The notes: a model not told the origin generated them from the letters alone. Counted from the first letter of the stretch, positions 26,005 to 36,724 are shown. The stretch: 64,000 nucleotides of DNA from Clostridium cibarium (GCF_014836335.1 NZ_JACSRA010000017.1:1-64000); one strand, 5' to 3'. Numbers and translations are program-made.

Positions 26005-28068
26005 TTAATCTATTTTAAACTTCAATATCATATTTTCTAAATTTTCTGCTAAATCTCTAAGCTCTTCTGCATAACTTGTAAAGTTATTCATAGCAGAAGA
26101 TATCTCTTCTGTTGATGCCGTAACTTCTTCTGAAGCTGACGCTGTTTCTTGTGAAACAGATGAAATGTCTTCTATTTCTTCTAGCACCACTTTCTTCTTA
26201 GTATCAATTTCACTAATAGATGATTTTATTTCTTCTACTTTGTTTATCATTGTTCCTATAGAGCTAAGGATATCACTAAATATTAACTTTGTTTCACCAA
26301 CTGCTGCATCTTGCTCATTAACCACTTCTTCAGTAGATCTTATAGCATTAACAGCTGTATCAGATTTTTGTTGTATATTTGCTATAATTAACTTTATTTC
26401 TTCAGTTGAACTTTTTGACTGTTCAGCAAGTTTTCTTATTTCCTCTGCAACTACTGCAAACCCTTTACCTGCTTCCCCTGCACGTGCAGATTCTATACTC
26501 GCATTTAAGGATAAAAGATTTGTTTGTTCTGTTATTTGCGAAATAGTTTCTGATATTGTATTTATTTTCTTAGTACTTTCATTCATATCTTGAACTATAT
26601 CATTAACTTCCTTGGTTGCTACCTTTGTTTTATTTGATTTATCTATTAACGTGTCTATCATAGATAATCCTTTAGCGCTTAGTTCTTTAGTATTTGTCGA
26701 AAGTCTATCAACTTCATTTGAACCTACAGACACTTTATCTAATCCATAAGATAATTCATTCATTTTTTCTGCTCCATTTTGAGCACTTTGAGATTGATTT
26801 GTTGCTCCTGCCGAAACTTCTTCAATAGCTTTTGCAACTTCTTCTACTGAAGCATTCACTTCTTCTGACATACTTGCAAGATTTGATGATGTCTCTAACA
26901 CCTCTTTAGAAGATTCTGTTACACTCTTCATAAGACTTGATATATTATTTATCATATAATTAAACGAATCCGCTAGATCTTTAAATTCATCTTTTGTTGT
27001 TGCCTTTATAGATACAGTTAAATCTCCTTCAGAAGCCTTCGCAAATACTTCTTTTAAATTTTTGATATTATGAGCTATTCCCTTACTTAAGATAAAAGAT
27101 AAAATTAGTGCTATAACACCCATAACTAATGATATCATTAATGTATTATATAAAATCGGATTGGTATCATTTGTTAATTCTTTCTCATTCATAGAAGCTA
27201 CTAACTTCCAACCAGTAATATTATTTGTTTCATAAGCGCCAAACTTCTTTGCACCGTTAAAATTATACTCTAAAAACCCATTTTTATTTGATTTTACAGT
27301 ATTCCAAATTGTTAATTTTGATGCTTCCTCAGTCCCTATGAGCTCTTTATTAGGATGTGCTATCATACTTTTCCCATCTATATCACTTATGTAAATATAC
27401 CCTGTAGATCCTACCGCTTTTGCAGCTATTTTATCCGAAAATGAAGTTAATGAAATACTCATAGATAAAACACCAACAACTTTATTATCTCTTATAACAG
27501 CTCTCGCCACAGATACTACGTATATATTTTTTTGCGCATCTTTAAACGGTAACGTCACTACTGTTTGTCCCTTACGTGCTGAAGCTTCTTTATACCAAGG
27601 CCTTTCAGTAGCCACAAAATCATCTGGTAAATTTTCATTTGGATATATTTTATATTTCCCATCCTCATTTGCTAAAAACACACTATTTATATCTACATTA
27701 CTTTCTTTAACATTCTTTAATATATCATCTATATATTTATCATTATTAATATTATCACTATTAATAATATTATAATTATTTGCTGTTGCTGAAATCATAT
27801 TAATGAACCCATTAAAATAATCAGTTATCCCATTGTTTACTTCCGAAAGAGTTTGCACACTTGTAACCTTAAGTTTTTCATTAAGTATTGATTTTGATTT
27901 CGAATAAGAATTATATCCTGATATAATTAATGGAATTACACAAATCGCAACTAAACTTACTACTAACTTAGTTCTAATACTGTTCAACTTAAATTTCTCG
28001 GCATTTTTATTATTTACCTTTTCACTAGTTGATTTTGTCTTAATTAACTTAATCCTGTCTAATCTCAT
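26005..28068 (-). CDS. Methyl-accepting chemotaxis protein (dCache sensor)
   Basis: 687 residues. Cytoplasmic basic start, membrane helix near 40-60, extracellular dCache ligand domain (to about 310) with RPWYKEASARKG and YISDIDGKSMIAHPN, second helix, HAMP (LSKGIAHNIKNLKEVFAKAS), then the signalling hairpin with tip [20 protein letters not shown]. The sensor should bind small molecules outside the cell and steer CheA. The ATG at 28068 is used because AAGGAGAA precedes it; the frame extends 30 codons further without a site. It is a close paralogue of the next gene upstream. Confidence 0.92.
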   Translation of the reverse strand: MRLDRIKLIKTKSTSEKVNNKNAEKFKLNSIRTKLVVSLVAICVIPLIISGYNSYSKSKSILNEKLKVTSVQTLSEVNNGITDYFNGFINMISATANNYNIINSDNINNDKYIDDILKNVKESNVDINSVFLANEDGKYKIYPNENLPDDFVATERPWYKEASARKGQTVVTLPFKDAQKNIYVVSVARAVIRDNKVVGVLSMSISLTSFSDKIAAKAVGSTGYIYISDIDGKSMIAHPNKELIGTEEASKLTIWNTVKSNKNGFLEYNFNGAKKFGAYETNNITGWKLVASMNEKELTNDTNPILYNTLMISLVMGVIALILSFILSKGIAHNIKNLKEVFAKASEGDLTVSIKATTKDEFKDLADSFNYMINNISSLMKSVTESSKEVLETSSNLASMSEEVNASVEEVAKAIEEVSAGATNQSQSAQNGAEKMNELSYGLDKVSVGSNEVDRLSTNTKELSAKGLSMIDTLIDKSNKTKVATKEVNDIVQDMNESTKKINTISETISQITEQTNLLSLNASIESARAGEAGKGFAVVAEEIRKLAEQSKSSTEEIKLIIANIQQKSDTAVNAIRSTEEVVNEQDAAVGETKLIFSDILSSIGTMINKVEEIKSSISEIDTKKKVVLEEIEDISSVSQETASASEEVTASTEEISSAMNNFTSYAEELRDLAENLENMILKFKID

Positions 28069-28253
28069 GTTGATTCTCCTTTTTCCTAGTATTTTTACAG
28101 ATATATAAATGGATATCTTAAAGTCGTCTCCAGCATTATTCCCCATATTTTTTGCCAACTTATTATATATCGGATTAATTAGAAATACCTTTATATAAAA
28201 ATTTCAATTTAATTATACAATTACCAAAACGTCTTATATATTGCTAACTTAAT

Positions 28254-28293
28254 AAAAAAAGAACCCCCTCTGCATTACTTTGCAAAAGGGGTT
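28254..28293 (-). terminator. Terminator of chemoreceptor 28311-30368
   Basis: AACCCCTTTTGCA / TGCAGAGGGGGTT stem on the minus strand with a following T-rich run. Confidence 0.75.
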
Positions 28294-28310
28294 AATATAA
28301 ACATATTATA

Positions 28311-30368
28311 TTACTTTATTATAAATTTACTTATTTCAACCTCTAACTGTTCTGCCAGCACTTGAAGATTTTCAGCATAACTTGTAAAGTTGCTCATAGC
28401 AGAAGATATCTCTTCTGTAGATGCTGTAACTTCTTCTGTTGCTGATGCTGTTTCTTGTGAAATAGACGATATCTCTTCTATTTCCCCTACCACTCTATCC
28501 TTCTTTCTATCGATTTCTATTATAGATTCTTTTATTTCTTCGACCTTATCTATCATTATTTCTATTGAATGAAGAATTTCATTAAATATTTCTTTAGTTT
28601 CGTTAACTGCCACATTTTGCTCATTTACTACTTCTTCAGTAGATTTTATAGAATTTACAGCAGTATCTGATTTCTCTTGTATATTAGCTATAATTATCTT
28701 TATTTCTTCGGTTGAATCCTTAGATTGTTCAGCAAGTTTCCTTATTTCCTCTGCTACAACAGCAAATCCCTTACCTGCTTCTCCTGCACGAGCTGACTCT
28801 ATACTTGCATTTAAAGAAAGAAGGTTTGTTTGCTCAGTTATTTGAGAAATTGTTTCAGATATAGTATTTATCTGCTTAGTGCTTTCATTCATATCATTAA
28901 CTATATCATTAACTTCGTTAGTTACCACCTTAGTTTTATTAGACTTTTCTATCAATGTATCTATCATAGATAGCCCTTTAGCGCCTAAATTCTTTGTATT
29001 TGTTGAAAGTCTATCAACTTCATTTGAACTCAAAGTCATATTATCTAATTTATCCGATAACTCATTCATTTCTTCTGCACTATTTTGAGCATTTTGAGAT
29101 TGATTTGTTGCCCCTTCTGCTACCTCTTCTATAGCCTTTGCGACTTCTTCAACAGAAGCAGTAACCTCTTCTGACATACTTGCAAGATTAGATGAAGTTT
29201 CTAAAACTTCTTTAGATGATTTTGTAACATTATCCATAAGGTTTGATATATTACTTATCATATTATTAAATGAATTAGCTAAATCCATAAACTCATCTTT
29301 AGTTGTAGGTTTTATAACTACAGTCAAGTCGCCTTCTGCAGCCTTTGCAAATACCTGTTTTAAATTTTTAATATTTTGAGCTATACTTTTACTTAACACT
29401 AAAGATAGCCCTACTGCTATTGCCCCAATACCTATCACCATAAATAAAGTGTTATATAGTATAGGATTAGTATCCTTAGTTAGTTCTTCCTCTTCCATTG
29501 GAGCCATTAATTTCCACCCAGTAATATCGTTTGTATCATAAGCACCAAACTTCTCACTTCCATTAAAAGTATAATCAACAAACCCATTTTTAGATGTCTT
29601 TATATCATTCCAAATTGGTAGTTTGGAAGCTTCATCTGTTCCTATTAATTCTTTACTAGGATGAGCTATCATATTCTTACCATCTATATCTGTTATATAC
29701 ACATATCCAGAACTTCCTATTGATTTTTCTGCAATTTTATCTGAAAATGTGCTCAACGAAATATTTATTGATATTACACCAATAACCTTGTTATCCTTTA
29801 TCAATGCTTTAGCAACTGAAACAACATTAACATTCTTTTGTTTATCCTTAAAAGGTAATGTTACTATTACCTTCGGTTTATTATCTATTGCTTGTTTATA
29901 CCAAGATGTTTTACTGGCTTCAAATCCGTCTGGCATATTTTCATTAGGATACACATCACATTTCCCGTTATCTCTTGCAAGAGATGCACTCACTATATCA
30001 CTATTACTTTCTTGTAAAGATTTTAGTATATCTGATATATATGGATCATTTGCACTGTTATCACAATTAGCTATATCATAATTATTAGATGTAATAGTAA
30101 TTAAACTTATTAGTCCATTGAAATAATCATCTATCCCACTATTTACTTCCGAAAGAGTTTGCTCACTTGTAACTCTTAACTTTTCATTAAGTATTGATTT
30201 TGATTTTGAATAAGAACTACATCCTAAAATAATTAAAGGGATTACACAAATTGCTACCAAACTAACAACTAACTTATTTCTTATGCTGTTTAATCTGCCA
30301 GTACTTTTTTTCTCTAAATTCTCCTTATCCACTCCACTCTTACTTAACTTTTTCTCATATAACTTCAT
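28311..30368 (-). CDS. Methyl-accepting chemotaxis protein (dCache sensor), tandem paralogue
   Basis: 685 residues with the same architecture as the gene downstream: membrane helix, dCache domain, helix, HAMP, signalling hairpin ([20 protein letters not shown]). Signalling and HAMP regions are almost identical between the two, while the sensor domains differ more, as expected after duplication and divergence of ligand range. Each gene has its own ribosome site (here AAGGAGAA before ATG) and terminator, so they are separate transcripts. Confidence 0.92.
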   Translation of the reverse strand: MKLYEKKLSKSGVDKENLEKKSTGRLNSIRNKLVVSLVAICVIPLIILGCSSYSKSKSILNEKLRVTSEQTLSEVNSGIDDYFNGLISLITITSNNYDIANCDNSANDPYISDILKSLQESNSDIVSASLARDNGKCDVYPNENMPDGFEASKTSWYKQAIDNKPKVIVTLPFKDKQKNVNVVSVAKALIKDNKVIGVISINISLSTFSDKIAEKSIGSSGYVYITDIDGKNMIAHPSKELIGTDEASKLPIWNDIKTSKNGFVDYTFNGSEKFGAYDTNDITGWKLMAPMEEEELTKDTNPILYNTLFMVIGIGAIAVGLSLVLSKSIAQNIKNLKQVFAKAAEGDLTVVIKPTTKDEFMDLANSFNNMISNISNLMDNVTKSSKEVLETSSNLASMSEEVTASVEEVAKAIEEVAEGATNQSQNAQNSAEEMNELSDKLDNMTLSSNEVDRLSTNTKNLGAKGLSMIDTLIEKSNKTKVVTNEVNDIVNDMNESTKQINTISETISQITEQTNLLSLNASIESARAGEAGKGFAVVAEEIRKLAEQSKDSTEEIKIIIANIQEKSDTAVNSIKSTEEVVNEQNVAVNETKEIFNEILHSIEIMIDKVEEIKESIIEIDRKKDRVVGEIEEISSISQETASATEEVTASTEEISSAMSNFTSYAENLQVLAEQLEVEISKFIIK

Positions 30369-30593
30369 CTCGATTCTCCTTTTCTTGAGGTATACTTTAA
30401 ATATGCTAACTATAATTTCATCATTTAAACATATTTTTCACCATATTCCTCCCATTTTTTTCTTTTACTTATTATGTATCGCCTCAAATCGAAATACCTT
30501 TATAGGAAACTTTAATATAATTATGAATATAATGAATTTTTTTCTTTTTTTATATCCAAAATTGTATTTATGTAAAATTATTCTACAAAATAG

Positions 30594-30634
30594 AAAATGT
30601 CCTAAAATCACGTTCAGGTGATTTTAGGACATTT
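30594..30634 (-). terminator. Terminator of the Crp-rhodanese-CoA-disulfide-reductase operon
   Basis: 16-bp stem AATGTCCTAAAATCAC / GTGATTTTAGGACATT. Confidence 0.8.
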
Positions 30635-30639
30635 ATACT

Positions 30640-32340
30640 TTATCTAAAATTATATTCAGTTAGTATACTGGCTCTTTCCATAGTTCTATCATTAAAATAC
30701 TCATAAAATGATAATGCTAAAAAACTTCCTGTTATGTTATAAACATTATCAAACCCTAAATTTTGAAGAGCTAACACAGCATTATAACTCCTTTGCCCTG
30801 TTCTGCAATGAAGATATACAGGTCTATCCTTTGGCACTTCATCTATTCTATCTCTCAACTCACTTAAAGGTATATTTTTCGAGTTATTAATATGACCATT
30901 TTCATATTCATTTTTTTCCCTAACATCTATTATAGTTGCATTATTATCCACAAGCTCTCTCACTTTATCCACATTAACTTGCTTAAATTCCCCACTTAAT
31001 AGGTTTGACCCAACGTATCCAGCATAATTTACAACATCCTTTGCTGTTGCGAATGGAGGTGCATAACATAACTCTAAATCTTTTAAATCTTCTACTGTTC
31101 CTCCAAATTTTATAGCTGTTGCAATTATGTCTATCCTCTTTGTTACATCCCCTTTACCTATTGCTTGAGCACCTAAAATCTTTCCTGTAGGAATTTCATA
31201 TAATAACTTCAAATGAACTGGGGATGAATTTGGCATAATCCCAACCTTATCTGTAAGTATGACTCTAACTATATCGTAGTTTATATTCATATTGAGAGAC
31301 TTTATTATCCCTTCATTTAACCCTGTAGAAGCTCCATTGTAATCAAATACTCTTATACCAGACGATCCTATATATCCTTTATTTAACGAATTCTTTCCAT
31401 TTATATGATCTGCAACTGACCTAGCCTGTTTTTGAGCTGGTCCTGCTAATGATAATTTAGTTTTAGAATGAGTTAGTGAATTATAAACTTCTATTGCATC
31501 TCCAACTGCATATATATCATTATCATTTGTCTTATAATTTCTATCTACTTTTATAGCTCCTGTTTCTCCAATTTCTAAATTAGATTCCTTAGCTAAATCC
31601 GTTTCCGGAGAGACACCTATAGCCATAATCACAGCCTTTGCTTCAATCTTCTTCCCTGAAGCTAGAATAACTTTATTTTCTTCAAAGTTTTGAACCTTAT
31701 CTCCAACAATTAAATTAATACCATTATCATAAATTTCTTTATGGAGAATTTGGACCATATCATAATCAAATGGTTTCAAAACTTGATTAGTAGCTTCTAC
31801 AAGTGATACATTATACCCAGCTTTTTTTAAATTTTCAGCTGCTTCTACTCCAATATAACCTCCACCTATTACAACTACATCCTTTGTATCAATCTCTTTT
31901 ACAAATCTATTAAGTCTATCTATATCCACTACATTTCTTATAGTAAATAAATTAACCTTATCTATTCCAGGAATATTAGGAACTATAGGTCTTGCTCCTG
32001 GAGATAGTATAAGCTTATCATAAGTCTCTTTATAAACTTCTCCTGTTTCATTGTTTCTTACAGTTACGAACTTGTTTACTCTATCTATTGATAAAACTTC
32101 ATTATTTACTCTCGCTTCTATTCTATATTGAGCCATGAATTTTTCTGGACTCATAAGTACTAATCTACTAGCTTCATTAATTATTCCACTTAAATGATAC
32201 GGAAGCGAGCAATTTGAAAAAGATACATGAGGACCCTTTTCAAACATTATTATTTCATCATCTTCACTATTTCTTCTAAGTCTAGCAGCTGCTGATGCTC
32301 CACCTGCAACTCCTCCTACTATTAATATCTTTCTCTTCAC
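30640..32340 (-). CDS. CoA-disulfide reductase / persulfide reductase fused to rhodanese
   Basis: 566 residues. FAD-binding GGVAGGASAAARLRR at the start, redox Cys44 in SFSNCSLPYHLSG, NAD(P)H-binding VVIGGGYIGVEAAENL near 160, YAVGDAIEV near 280, and a dimerisation domain. From about 460 a rhodanese domain carries the active-site loop HCRTGQR. This is the CoADR-RHD arrangement, whose members reduce CoA persulfide or polysulfide to sulfide with NAD(P)H. Last gene of a three-gene operon, 13 bases after a stand-alone rhodanese. Likely role: handling sulfane sulfur or peroxide/disulfide stress. Confidence 0.9.
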   Translation of the reverse strand: MKRKILIVGGVAGGASAAARLRRNSEDDEIIMFEKGPHVSFSNCSLPYHLSGIINEASRLVLMSPEKFMAQYRIEARVNNEVLSIDRVNKFVTVRNNETGEVYKETYDKLILSPGARPIVPNIPGIDKVNLFTIRNVVDIDRLNRFVKEIDTKDVVVIGGGYIGVEAAENLKKAGYNVSLVEATNQVLKPFDYDMVQILHKEIYDNGINLIVGDKVQNFEENKVILASGKKIEAKAVIMAIGVSPETDLAKESNLEIGETGAIKVDRNYKTNDNDIYAVGDAIEVYNSLTHSKTKLSLAGPAQKQARSVADHINGKNSLNKGYIGSSGIRVFDYNGASTGLNEGIIKSLNMNINYDIVRVILTDKVGIMPNSSPVHLKLLYEIPTGKILGAQAIGKGDVTKRIDIIATAIKFGGTVEDLKDLELCYAPPFATAKDVVNYAGYVGSNLLSGEFKQVNVDKVRELVDNNATIIDVREKNEYENGHINNSKNIPLSELRDRIDEVPKDRPVYLHCRTGQRSYNAVLALQNLGFDNVYNITGSFLALSFYEYFNDRTMERASILTEYNFR

Positions 32341-32353
32341 AATTCCTTCCCCC

Positions 32354-32671
32354 TTACTTTTTCATAGTTCCTACATATGAACCCATTCCACCTGCAACAT
32401 TTATAACATCAAAACCTTTTTTCTTTAAACTGCTACAAGTCTTTGAACTTCTTCCCCCTGATTGGCACATAATATAATATTCTTTATGCTTTTCTAAATA
32501 TTTTTCTGGATTATCTAAAAGTTCTCCCATAGGTATATTCTTGGAGGTTTTTAAACTTCCACTCTTATATTCATAAGGTTCTCTAATATCAATTAATTCA
32601 ACCTTTCCCAATAAATTATCCATATCATTAACATTTATCACTTTTTCATTATTTTTTAAAAATCCAAACAT
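32354..32671 (-). CDS. Rhodanese-like sulfurtransferase
   Basis: 105 residues, a single rhodanese domain with the active-site Cys in YIMCQSGGRSS (about residue 71) and the N-terminal DIREPYEYKSG motif. It probably carries persulfide sulfur for the reductase encoded next. The start is set at the ATG of MFGFLKN: GGAGGAG lies just upstream and is itself within a longer possible frame starting at 32686, so that longer start would cover its own ribosome site. It sits 19 bases after the Crp-type gene. Confidence 0.88.
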   Translation of the reverse strand: MFGFLKNNEKVINVNDMDNLLGKVELIDIREPYEYKSGSLKTSKNIPMGELLDNPEKYLEKHKEYYIMCQSGGRSSKTCSSLKKKGFDVINVAGGMGSYVGTMKK

Positions 32672-32690
32672 AGTCTTCTCCTCCAAAAGT

Positions 32691-33368
32691 TTATTTCAGT
32701 AATTCTCCTAAATCATTTATTATTACTATTTTGCCTCTTTCTAGTTTTATATATCCTCTTTTTTCAATACTCTTAAGTTTTCTACTTACAACTTCTCTAA
32801 CTGAATCGACCTCAAAAGCCAGCTCTCCATGTGTTGCATAAATTATTTTGCTCTTTTTATTAATAAGCAATTTTACAAGTCTTATTTCTAATGGTTCATG
32901 CATTCTCTCTTCCTTATTTTCTATAACTGTACTAAACTTTTTATACAAATCTCTATACATATATAACAAAAACTCTTCATCTTGAATAAAGTATTTTCTA
33001 ACTATGTCTATTGGAATTACACCCACCTCAGAATCTTGAATAGCCCTTCCTGCAATATTTAATGACTCGAAATTAGCTATACAACTTAGCGCCTCATGGC
33101 AAAGTTCACCTTCTTTTATATTATAAAGATTGGTTTCCTCTCCTTCTTTGTTAATCTTTTGTACCTTTATTGATCCTTTTATTACAAATAAAATTCCAGA
33201 ACAGGCACCGGGTCCTACATATTCATCTGAATACAGTGTCTTAAATATCACTTGCTCTCTTAATAATTCATTATTCTTTAAATCTATGGCTTTTAGAATT
33301 GGATATGTGCTAAACAAAGATTCTATTTTCCTTTTTCTATTGTCTAAATTTCCATTAATTTTATCCAT
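32691..33368 (-). CDS. Crp/Fnr-family transcriptional regulator
   Basis: 225 residues. N-terminal cyclic-nucleotide-binding-type beta barrel (VGPGACSGILFVIKGSIKV), long dimer helix, and C-terminal winged helix-turn-helix (GELAFEVDSVREVVSRKLKS). Three Cys (in GACSG, LCHEALSC) are in the sensor part but not in an Fnr-like iron-sulfur N-terminal cluster pattern. Leading gene of the rhodanese operon, so it probably controls sulfur or redox stress genes. GGAGGG precedes the ATG. A palindrome in its own promoter suggests autoregulation. Confidence 0.88.
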   Translation of the reverse strand: MDKINGNLDNRKRKIESLFSTYPILKAIDLKNNELLREQVIFKTLYSDEYVGPGACSGILFVIKGSIKVQKINKEGEETNLYNIKEGELCHEALSCIANFESLNIAGRAIQDSEVGVIPIDIVRKYFIQDEEFLLYMYRDLYKKFSTVIENKEERMHEPLEIRLVKLLINKKSKIIYATHGELAFEVDSVREVVSRKLKSIEKRGYIKLERGKIVIINDLGELLK

Positions 33369-33388
33369 TTCATTCCCTCCATGACTTT

Positions 33389-33429
33389 ATTATAAATTAA
33401 ATCTATATAATTTTGTGTGACTTAGTCAC
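33389..33429 (-). promoter_or_regulatory. Crp-operon promoter with Crp/Fnr-like palindrome
   Basis: Palindrome GTGACTTAGTCAC at 33417-33429 (TGTGA half-site visible) and a TATAAT box at 33394-33389 on the minus strand. Taking +1 near 33382, the palindrome centre lies at about -41, the class II activator position. Confidence 0.5.
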
Positions 33430-33587
33430 CTAATATTCTCTCTACAACCTAACTTTTTCTTACATCATTATGTATTTATGATTTGTAAAATGTATGTTAA
33501 ATTCGCATTTTTTATCACATTATGTTGTAACATGGTATATATAAAAAATATTATCATCTCAAACACAAGGGGAGGCTATAAATAAAA

Positions 33588-35327
33588 ATGAAAAAAAGCA
33601 AAGGAATAGGAACAAGATTATATTTACTAATAGGCTTTATTATGATTTTTATACTAGGAGTCACTAGTTTTTCATGGATTACAATTGAAAATTATAATGA
33701 AAAGAATAAATCTAGATTACAAAACACTTCAGATTACATAGTTATAGTTGATGATGCAAGACAAGCTCAAGTTGAATTTAAAAAACAAGTCCAAGAATGG
33801 AAAGATACTTTGCTTAGAGGCTATGATAATGAATCCTTTAAAAAATATTTCTCTCAATTTACTAAAGAGAAAGATAATGTTCAAAGTAAATTATTAAACT
33901 TAAAAGAAAAAATGAACTCAAAAAATATAGATACTTCTTCTGTTGATTCACTAATAACTGAACATAATGATTTATGTCAAAAGTACAATACAGCTATAAA
34001 AAGTTATAATTCAAATAATCCTGAAAGTTATCGTATAGTAGATGGATTAGTAAAAGGAATCGACAGAAAACCCACAGATGATATGGATTCCCTAGTAAAA
34101 AGTATAGAAGACATATCAAGTAATGAAACTGAAAAAATGATCAAAGATTCTGATATAGATATTAGCAACTTCAATAGAAACTTAGCCATTATTGCAGTCT
34201 TTGGTGTTATTTTAATAGTTATTTTTTCAATATTAATTATTGCCACATATAAAAATATTACTATTTTTATAGAACAGTTTAAATCCTTAATGTCACAAGC
34301 AGAAAAAGGAGATCTTACAATTGTAGGTAAAATACACAAAAATGACGAATTGGGTGAGGTTACCGAATGCTTCAATAAATTCATTAGTACAATTAGATCA
34401 TTAATTTCTGAAGCAAATAATGCAGCCATATCTGTAGCCTCTTCTTCATCTAATATTATGAAAACTTCAGATGATGTAAGTAAGACTTTCGAAGAAGTTG
34501 CATATACAATTTCCAACATAGCAGAAAGCGCTTCAAGAGAATCTCAATTGGCTGATGAAAGTAATACTTCTGTGCAAGACGTTGTACAAGAAGTAAAGCG
34601 TATAACAGAAAATACAGTATATATGAACAAACTCGCAAACAATGCAATAGAAACTGTAACTGAAGGTGTTAACAACTTAAATCAACAAGTCCAATTAATG
34701 AACAACACCAAGGATGCCTCTTACAATGTTAGTAATGTAATTTCTGATTTATCTATAAAATCAAATGAAATCGGAAATGTTGTAGAATTTATTAATGGAA
34801 TTACAGACCAAATTAATTTGCTAGCATTAAATGCTAATATAGAGGCAGCAAGAGCTGGCGAAGCTGGCAAGGGATTTGCTGTAGTTGCTAGCGAAGTTAG
34901 TAATCTAGCAGAATTATCAAAAGAATCTACCCAAAAAATAAGTAATCTTATAATAGATGTTCAATCAGATATAAGTAAAGCTGTTACCGAGGTTAATGCT
35001 ACAAATTCTTCTATAAATGAACAAGCATCATCTCTTAACAAAGCAACAGATTCTCTTATACTTATTCAAAAATCTGTTTTTGATGTTACTAACAAAATAG
35101 AAGAAGTTGCTACTGAAACTGCAATGGTTAACACTAATGCTATATATGTGGAAAAATCTATCCAAAATATAATATCTATAATTGAAAAAAATGCTGCAAG
35201 TACAGAAGAAATTGCTGCTTCAACAGAAGAACATACTGCATCTATCCAAGAAATCGCTGCTTCTATGAACTACCTAACAGATTTATCTAGCCATTTACAA
35301 AATTCAATATCAAAATTTACTGTATAA
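33588..35327 (+). CDS. Methyl-accepting chemotaxis protein (four-helix-bundle sensor)
   Basis: 579 residues. Helix 1 ([20 protein letters not shown]), an all-helical extracellular domain of about 150 residues, helix 2 near 195-217, HAMP, then the signalling hairpin with [20 protein letters not shown]. The sensor is shorter and of 4HB type rather than dCache, so it senses different ligands from the tandem pair. GGGGAGG precedes the ATG by about 12 bases. It stands alone, with a bidirectional terminator after it. Confidence 0.9.
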   Translation: MKKSKGIGTRLYLLIGFIMIFILGVTSFSWITIENYNEKNKSRLQNTSDYIVIVDDARQAQVEFKKQVQEWKDTLLRGYDNESFKKYFSQFTKEKDNVQSKLLNLKEKMNSKNIDTSSVDSLITEHNDLCQKYNTAIKSYNSNNPESYRIVDGLVKGIDRKPTDDMDSLVKSIEDISSNETEKMIKDSDIDISNFNRNLAIIAVFGVILIVIFSILIIATYKNITIFIEQFKSLMSQAEKGDLTIVGKIHKNDELGEVTECFNKFISTIRSLISEANNAAISVASSSSNIMKTSDDVSKTFEEVAYTISNIAESASRESQLADESNTSVQDVVQEVKRITENTVYMNKLANNAIETVTEGVNNLNQQVQLMNNTKDASYNVSNVISDLSIKSNEIGNVVEFINGITDQINLLALNANIEAARAGEAGKGFAVVASEVSNLAELSKESTQKISNLIIDVQSDISKAVTEVNATNSSINEQASSLNKATDSLILIQKSVFDVTNKIEEVATETAMVNTNAIYVEKSIQNIISIIEKNAASTEEIAASTEEHTASIQEIAASMNYLTDLSSHLQNSISKFTV

Positions 35328-35329
35328 AT

Positions 35330-35366
35330 AAAAACCTTGGCTGTTTAATAAAAAAGCCAAGGTTTC
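35330..35366. terminator. Bidirectional terminator
   Basis: AAAACCTTGGCT / AGCCAAGGTTT hairpin between convergent genes. Confidence 0.75.
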
Positions 35367-35383
35367 TTAATCATAAAATTCAC

Positions 35384-36031
35384 CTATTCTTTATCATATC
35401 CTATAGCTTTCTTAGGACATGCTATAACACATTTACCACACTGTATGCAATCTGGGTGACTTAAAATATCATCTTTGTAATCATAAGGCACTATCCCCAT
35501 CGAGCATTTTTTCTCACATAACTTACAAGAAAGACAACTCGATGATACATTCAACACACTCTTACTCTTTCTAAACTTAGCTACAACTGATGCTAATGTT
35601 CCCATAGGACAAAAATTGCACCAAGTCCTATGATTATAAAACAAAGATAGTATTACACCTATTAAAGTAGTCACAAATATTATTCTATAAAACACCATCC
35701 CTATTCCATAAAGGTTCCCCCAGTTTTGTACAATCCCAATGGTGAACATAGTCATCATAAATACTACTATTATAATTCTAAAATAGTATGATTTCAAAAA
35801 CTTTGGTACTCTTTTTTTATTGCTAAATCTAGAAACTACATTATCATAAAAATTTCCCCTTGGGCATAAATTCCCACACCAAAATCTCCCCTTAAATACA
35901 GAAACCACTATAGGCGCTATCATACAAATTACTGCTACAATTGCAAATCTCAAATCAATTAATCCTAATGTTAAAAACGCTACTAGTAATAAAAAAGAAT
36001 ACTTCTTCCATAACACTAAAAACTTTTCCAT
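35384..36031 (-). CDS. Membrane 4Fe-4S ferredoxin (NapH/NosR-like)
   Basis: 215 residues. Four or five membrane helices carry the CGNLCPRGNF and CNFCPMGTLAS motifs of NapH/NosR-type electron-transfer proteins. At the C-terminus are two 4Fe-4S cluster motifs: CLSCKLCEKKCSMG and CIQCGKCVIACPKKA. It likely moves electrons between the membrane and a cytoplasmic partner. No reductase partner is adjacent, so the pathway is unknown. A single gene. Confidence 0.85.
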   Translation of the reverse strand: MEKFLVLWKKYSFLLLVAFLTLGLIDLRFAIVAVICMIAPIVVSVFKGRFWCGNLCPRGNFYDNVVSRFSNKKRVPKFLKSYYFRIIIVVFMMTMFTIGIVQNWGNLYGIGMVFYRIIFVTTLIGVILSLFYNHRTWCNFCPMGTLASVVAKFRKSKSVLNVSSSCLSCKLCEKKCSMGIVPYDYKDDILSHPDCIQCGKCVIACPKKAIGYDKE

Positions 36032-36161
36032 ATATACCCCTCCGAAGATTATTTATTTTTACCTTATTGAATTATTTCTCTCTTATAATATTCAATATAT
36101 CTTCTTTCTTCTGTAACTTAATCACTCAAGGTAAAATATCAATAATCTAAAAAGGATTTTA

Positions 36162-36539
36162 TTAAACTACAACTTTACATAAAAATTTTGCTAAAATAAC
36201 ACCACCAAGGCTCAATATTACATTAAGTAATATATTTGCACTTCCTAGTACGTATCTTCCATCATTCATTAAATTTATTGTTTCATAGCTAAATGTTGAA
36301 AATGTAGTAAGACCTCCCATAATTCCTGTAGTTAGAAACAGTTTAAGATTAGGAGATATGAGTTCTGTGGAATTACTTAGCTCCATAATAAGACCAATAA
36401 GAAATCCTCCGATAACATTTACTATTAATGTTCCAAATGGGAAATTAGAATTAATTAACTTTGAAGAAGCTATAGTTATTAAATACCTTAATGAAGCTCC
36501 AATACATCCTCCAACTCCAACAAAAATAATCTTTTGCAA
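36162..36539 (-). CDS. crcB: Fluoride ion channel CrcB/Fluc
   Basis: 125 residues with four membrane helices. GGCIGASLRYLI at the N-terminus, the FPFGTLIVNVIGGFLIG segment, and the sodium/fluoride signature GGLTTFSTFSYE. It works as an antiparallel dimer that lets fluoride leave the cell. The start is set at TTG (36539), six bases after GGAGGTG; a longer frame begins at 36554 but would include that ribosome site. Control by the fluoride riboswitch directly upstream confirms the function. Confidence 0.92.
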   Translation of the reverse strand: MQKIIFVGVGGCIGASLRYLITIASSKLINSNFPFGTLIVNVIGGFLIGLIMELSNSTELISPNLKLFLTTGIMGGLTTFSTFSYETINLMNDGRYVLGSANILLNVILSLGGVILAKFLCKVVV

Positions 36540-36562
36540 ATCAATCACCTCCATAAAAATAT

Positions 36563-36634
36563 AAAAAAACTCCTGCTTTTTAAAGCAGGAGTCATTAGCT
36601 TATTGCGATTTACGGCGAACTCCATCACCTATTA
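36563..36634 (-). promoter_or_regulatory. Fluoride riboswitch (crcB motif)
   Basis: The minus strand reads GGTGATGGAGTTCGCC, GTAAATCGC, then AGCTAATGACTCCTGC, matching the crcB-motif aptamer. The terminator hairpin ACTCCTGCTTT/AAAGCAGGAGT with a T7 tract shares the ACTCC strand with the aptamer. Fluoride binding should prevent termination and switch crcB on. Confidence 0.92.
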
Positions 36635-36724
36635 ATTTAATTAATTACTATATTGGTTATTATATTTGATTTTATATTAAATGTAAATTATAAATTTGAA
36701 TTTAGTTTTTAAAACCTGCTTAAC

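Noticed and set aside
34028-34647. Minus-strand frames inside the chemoreceptor at 33588-35327
   Set aside because: Shadows of the coding strand; no start signals.
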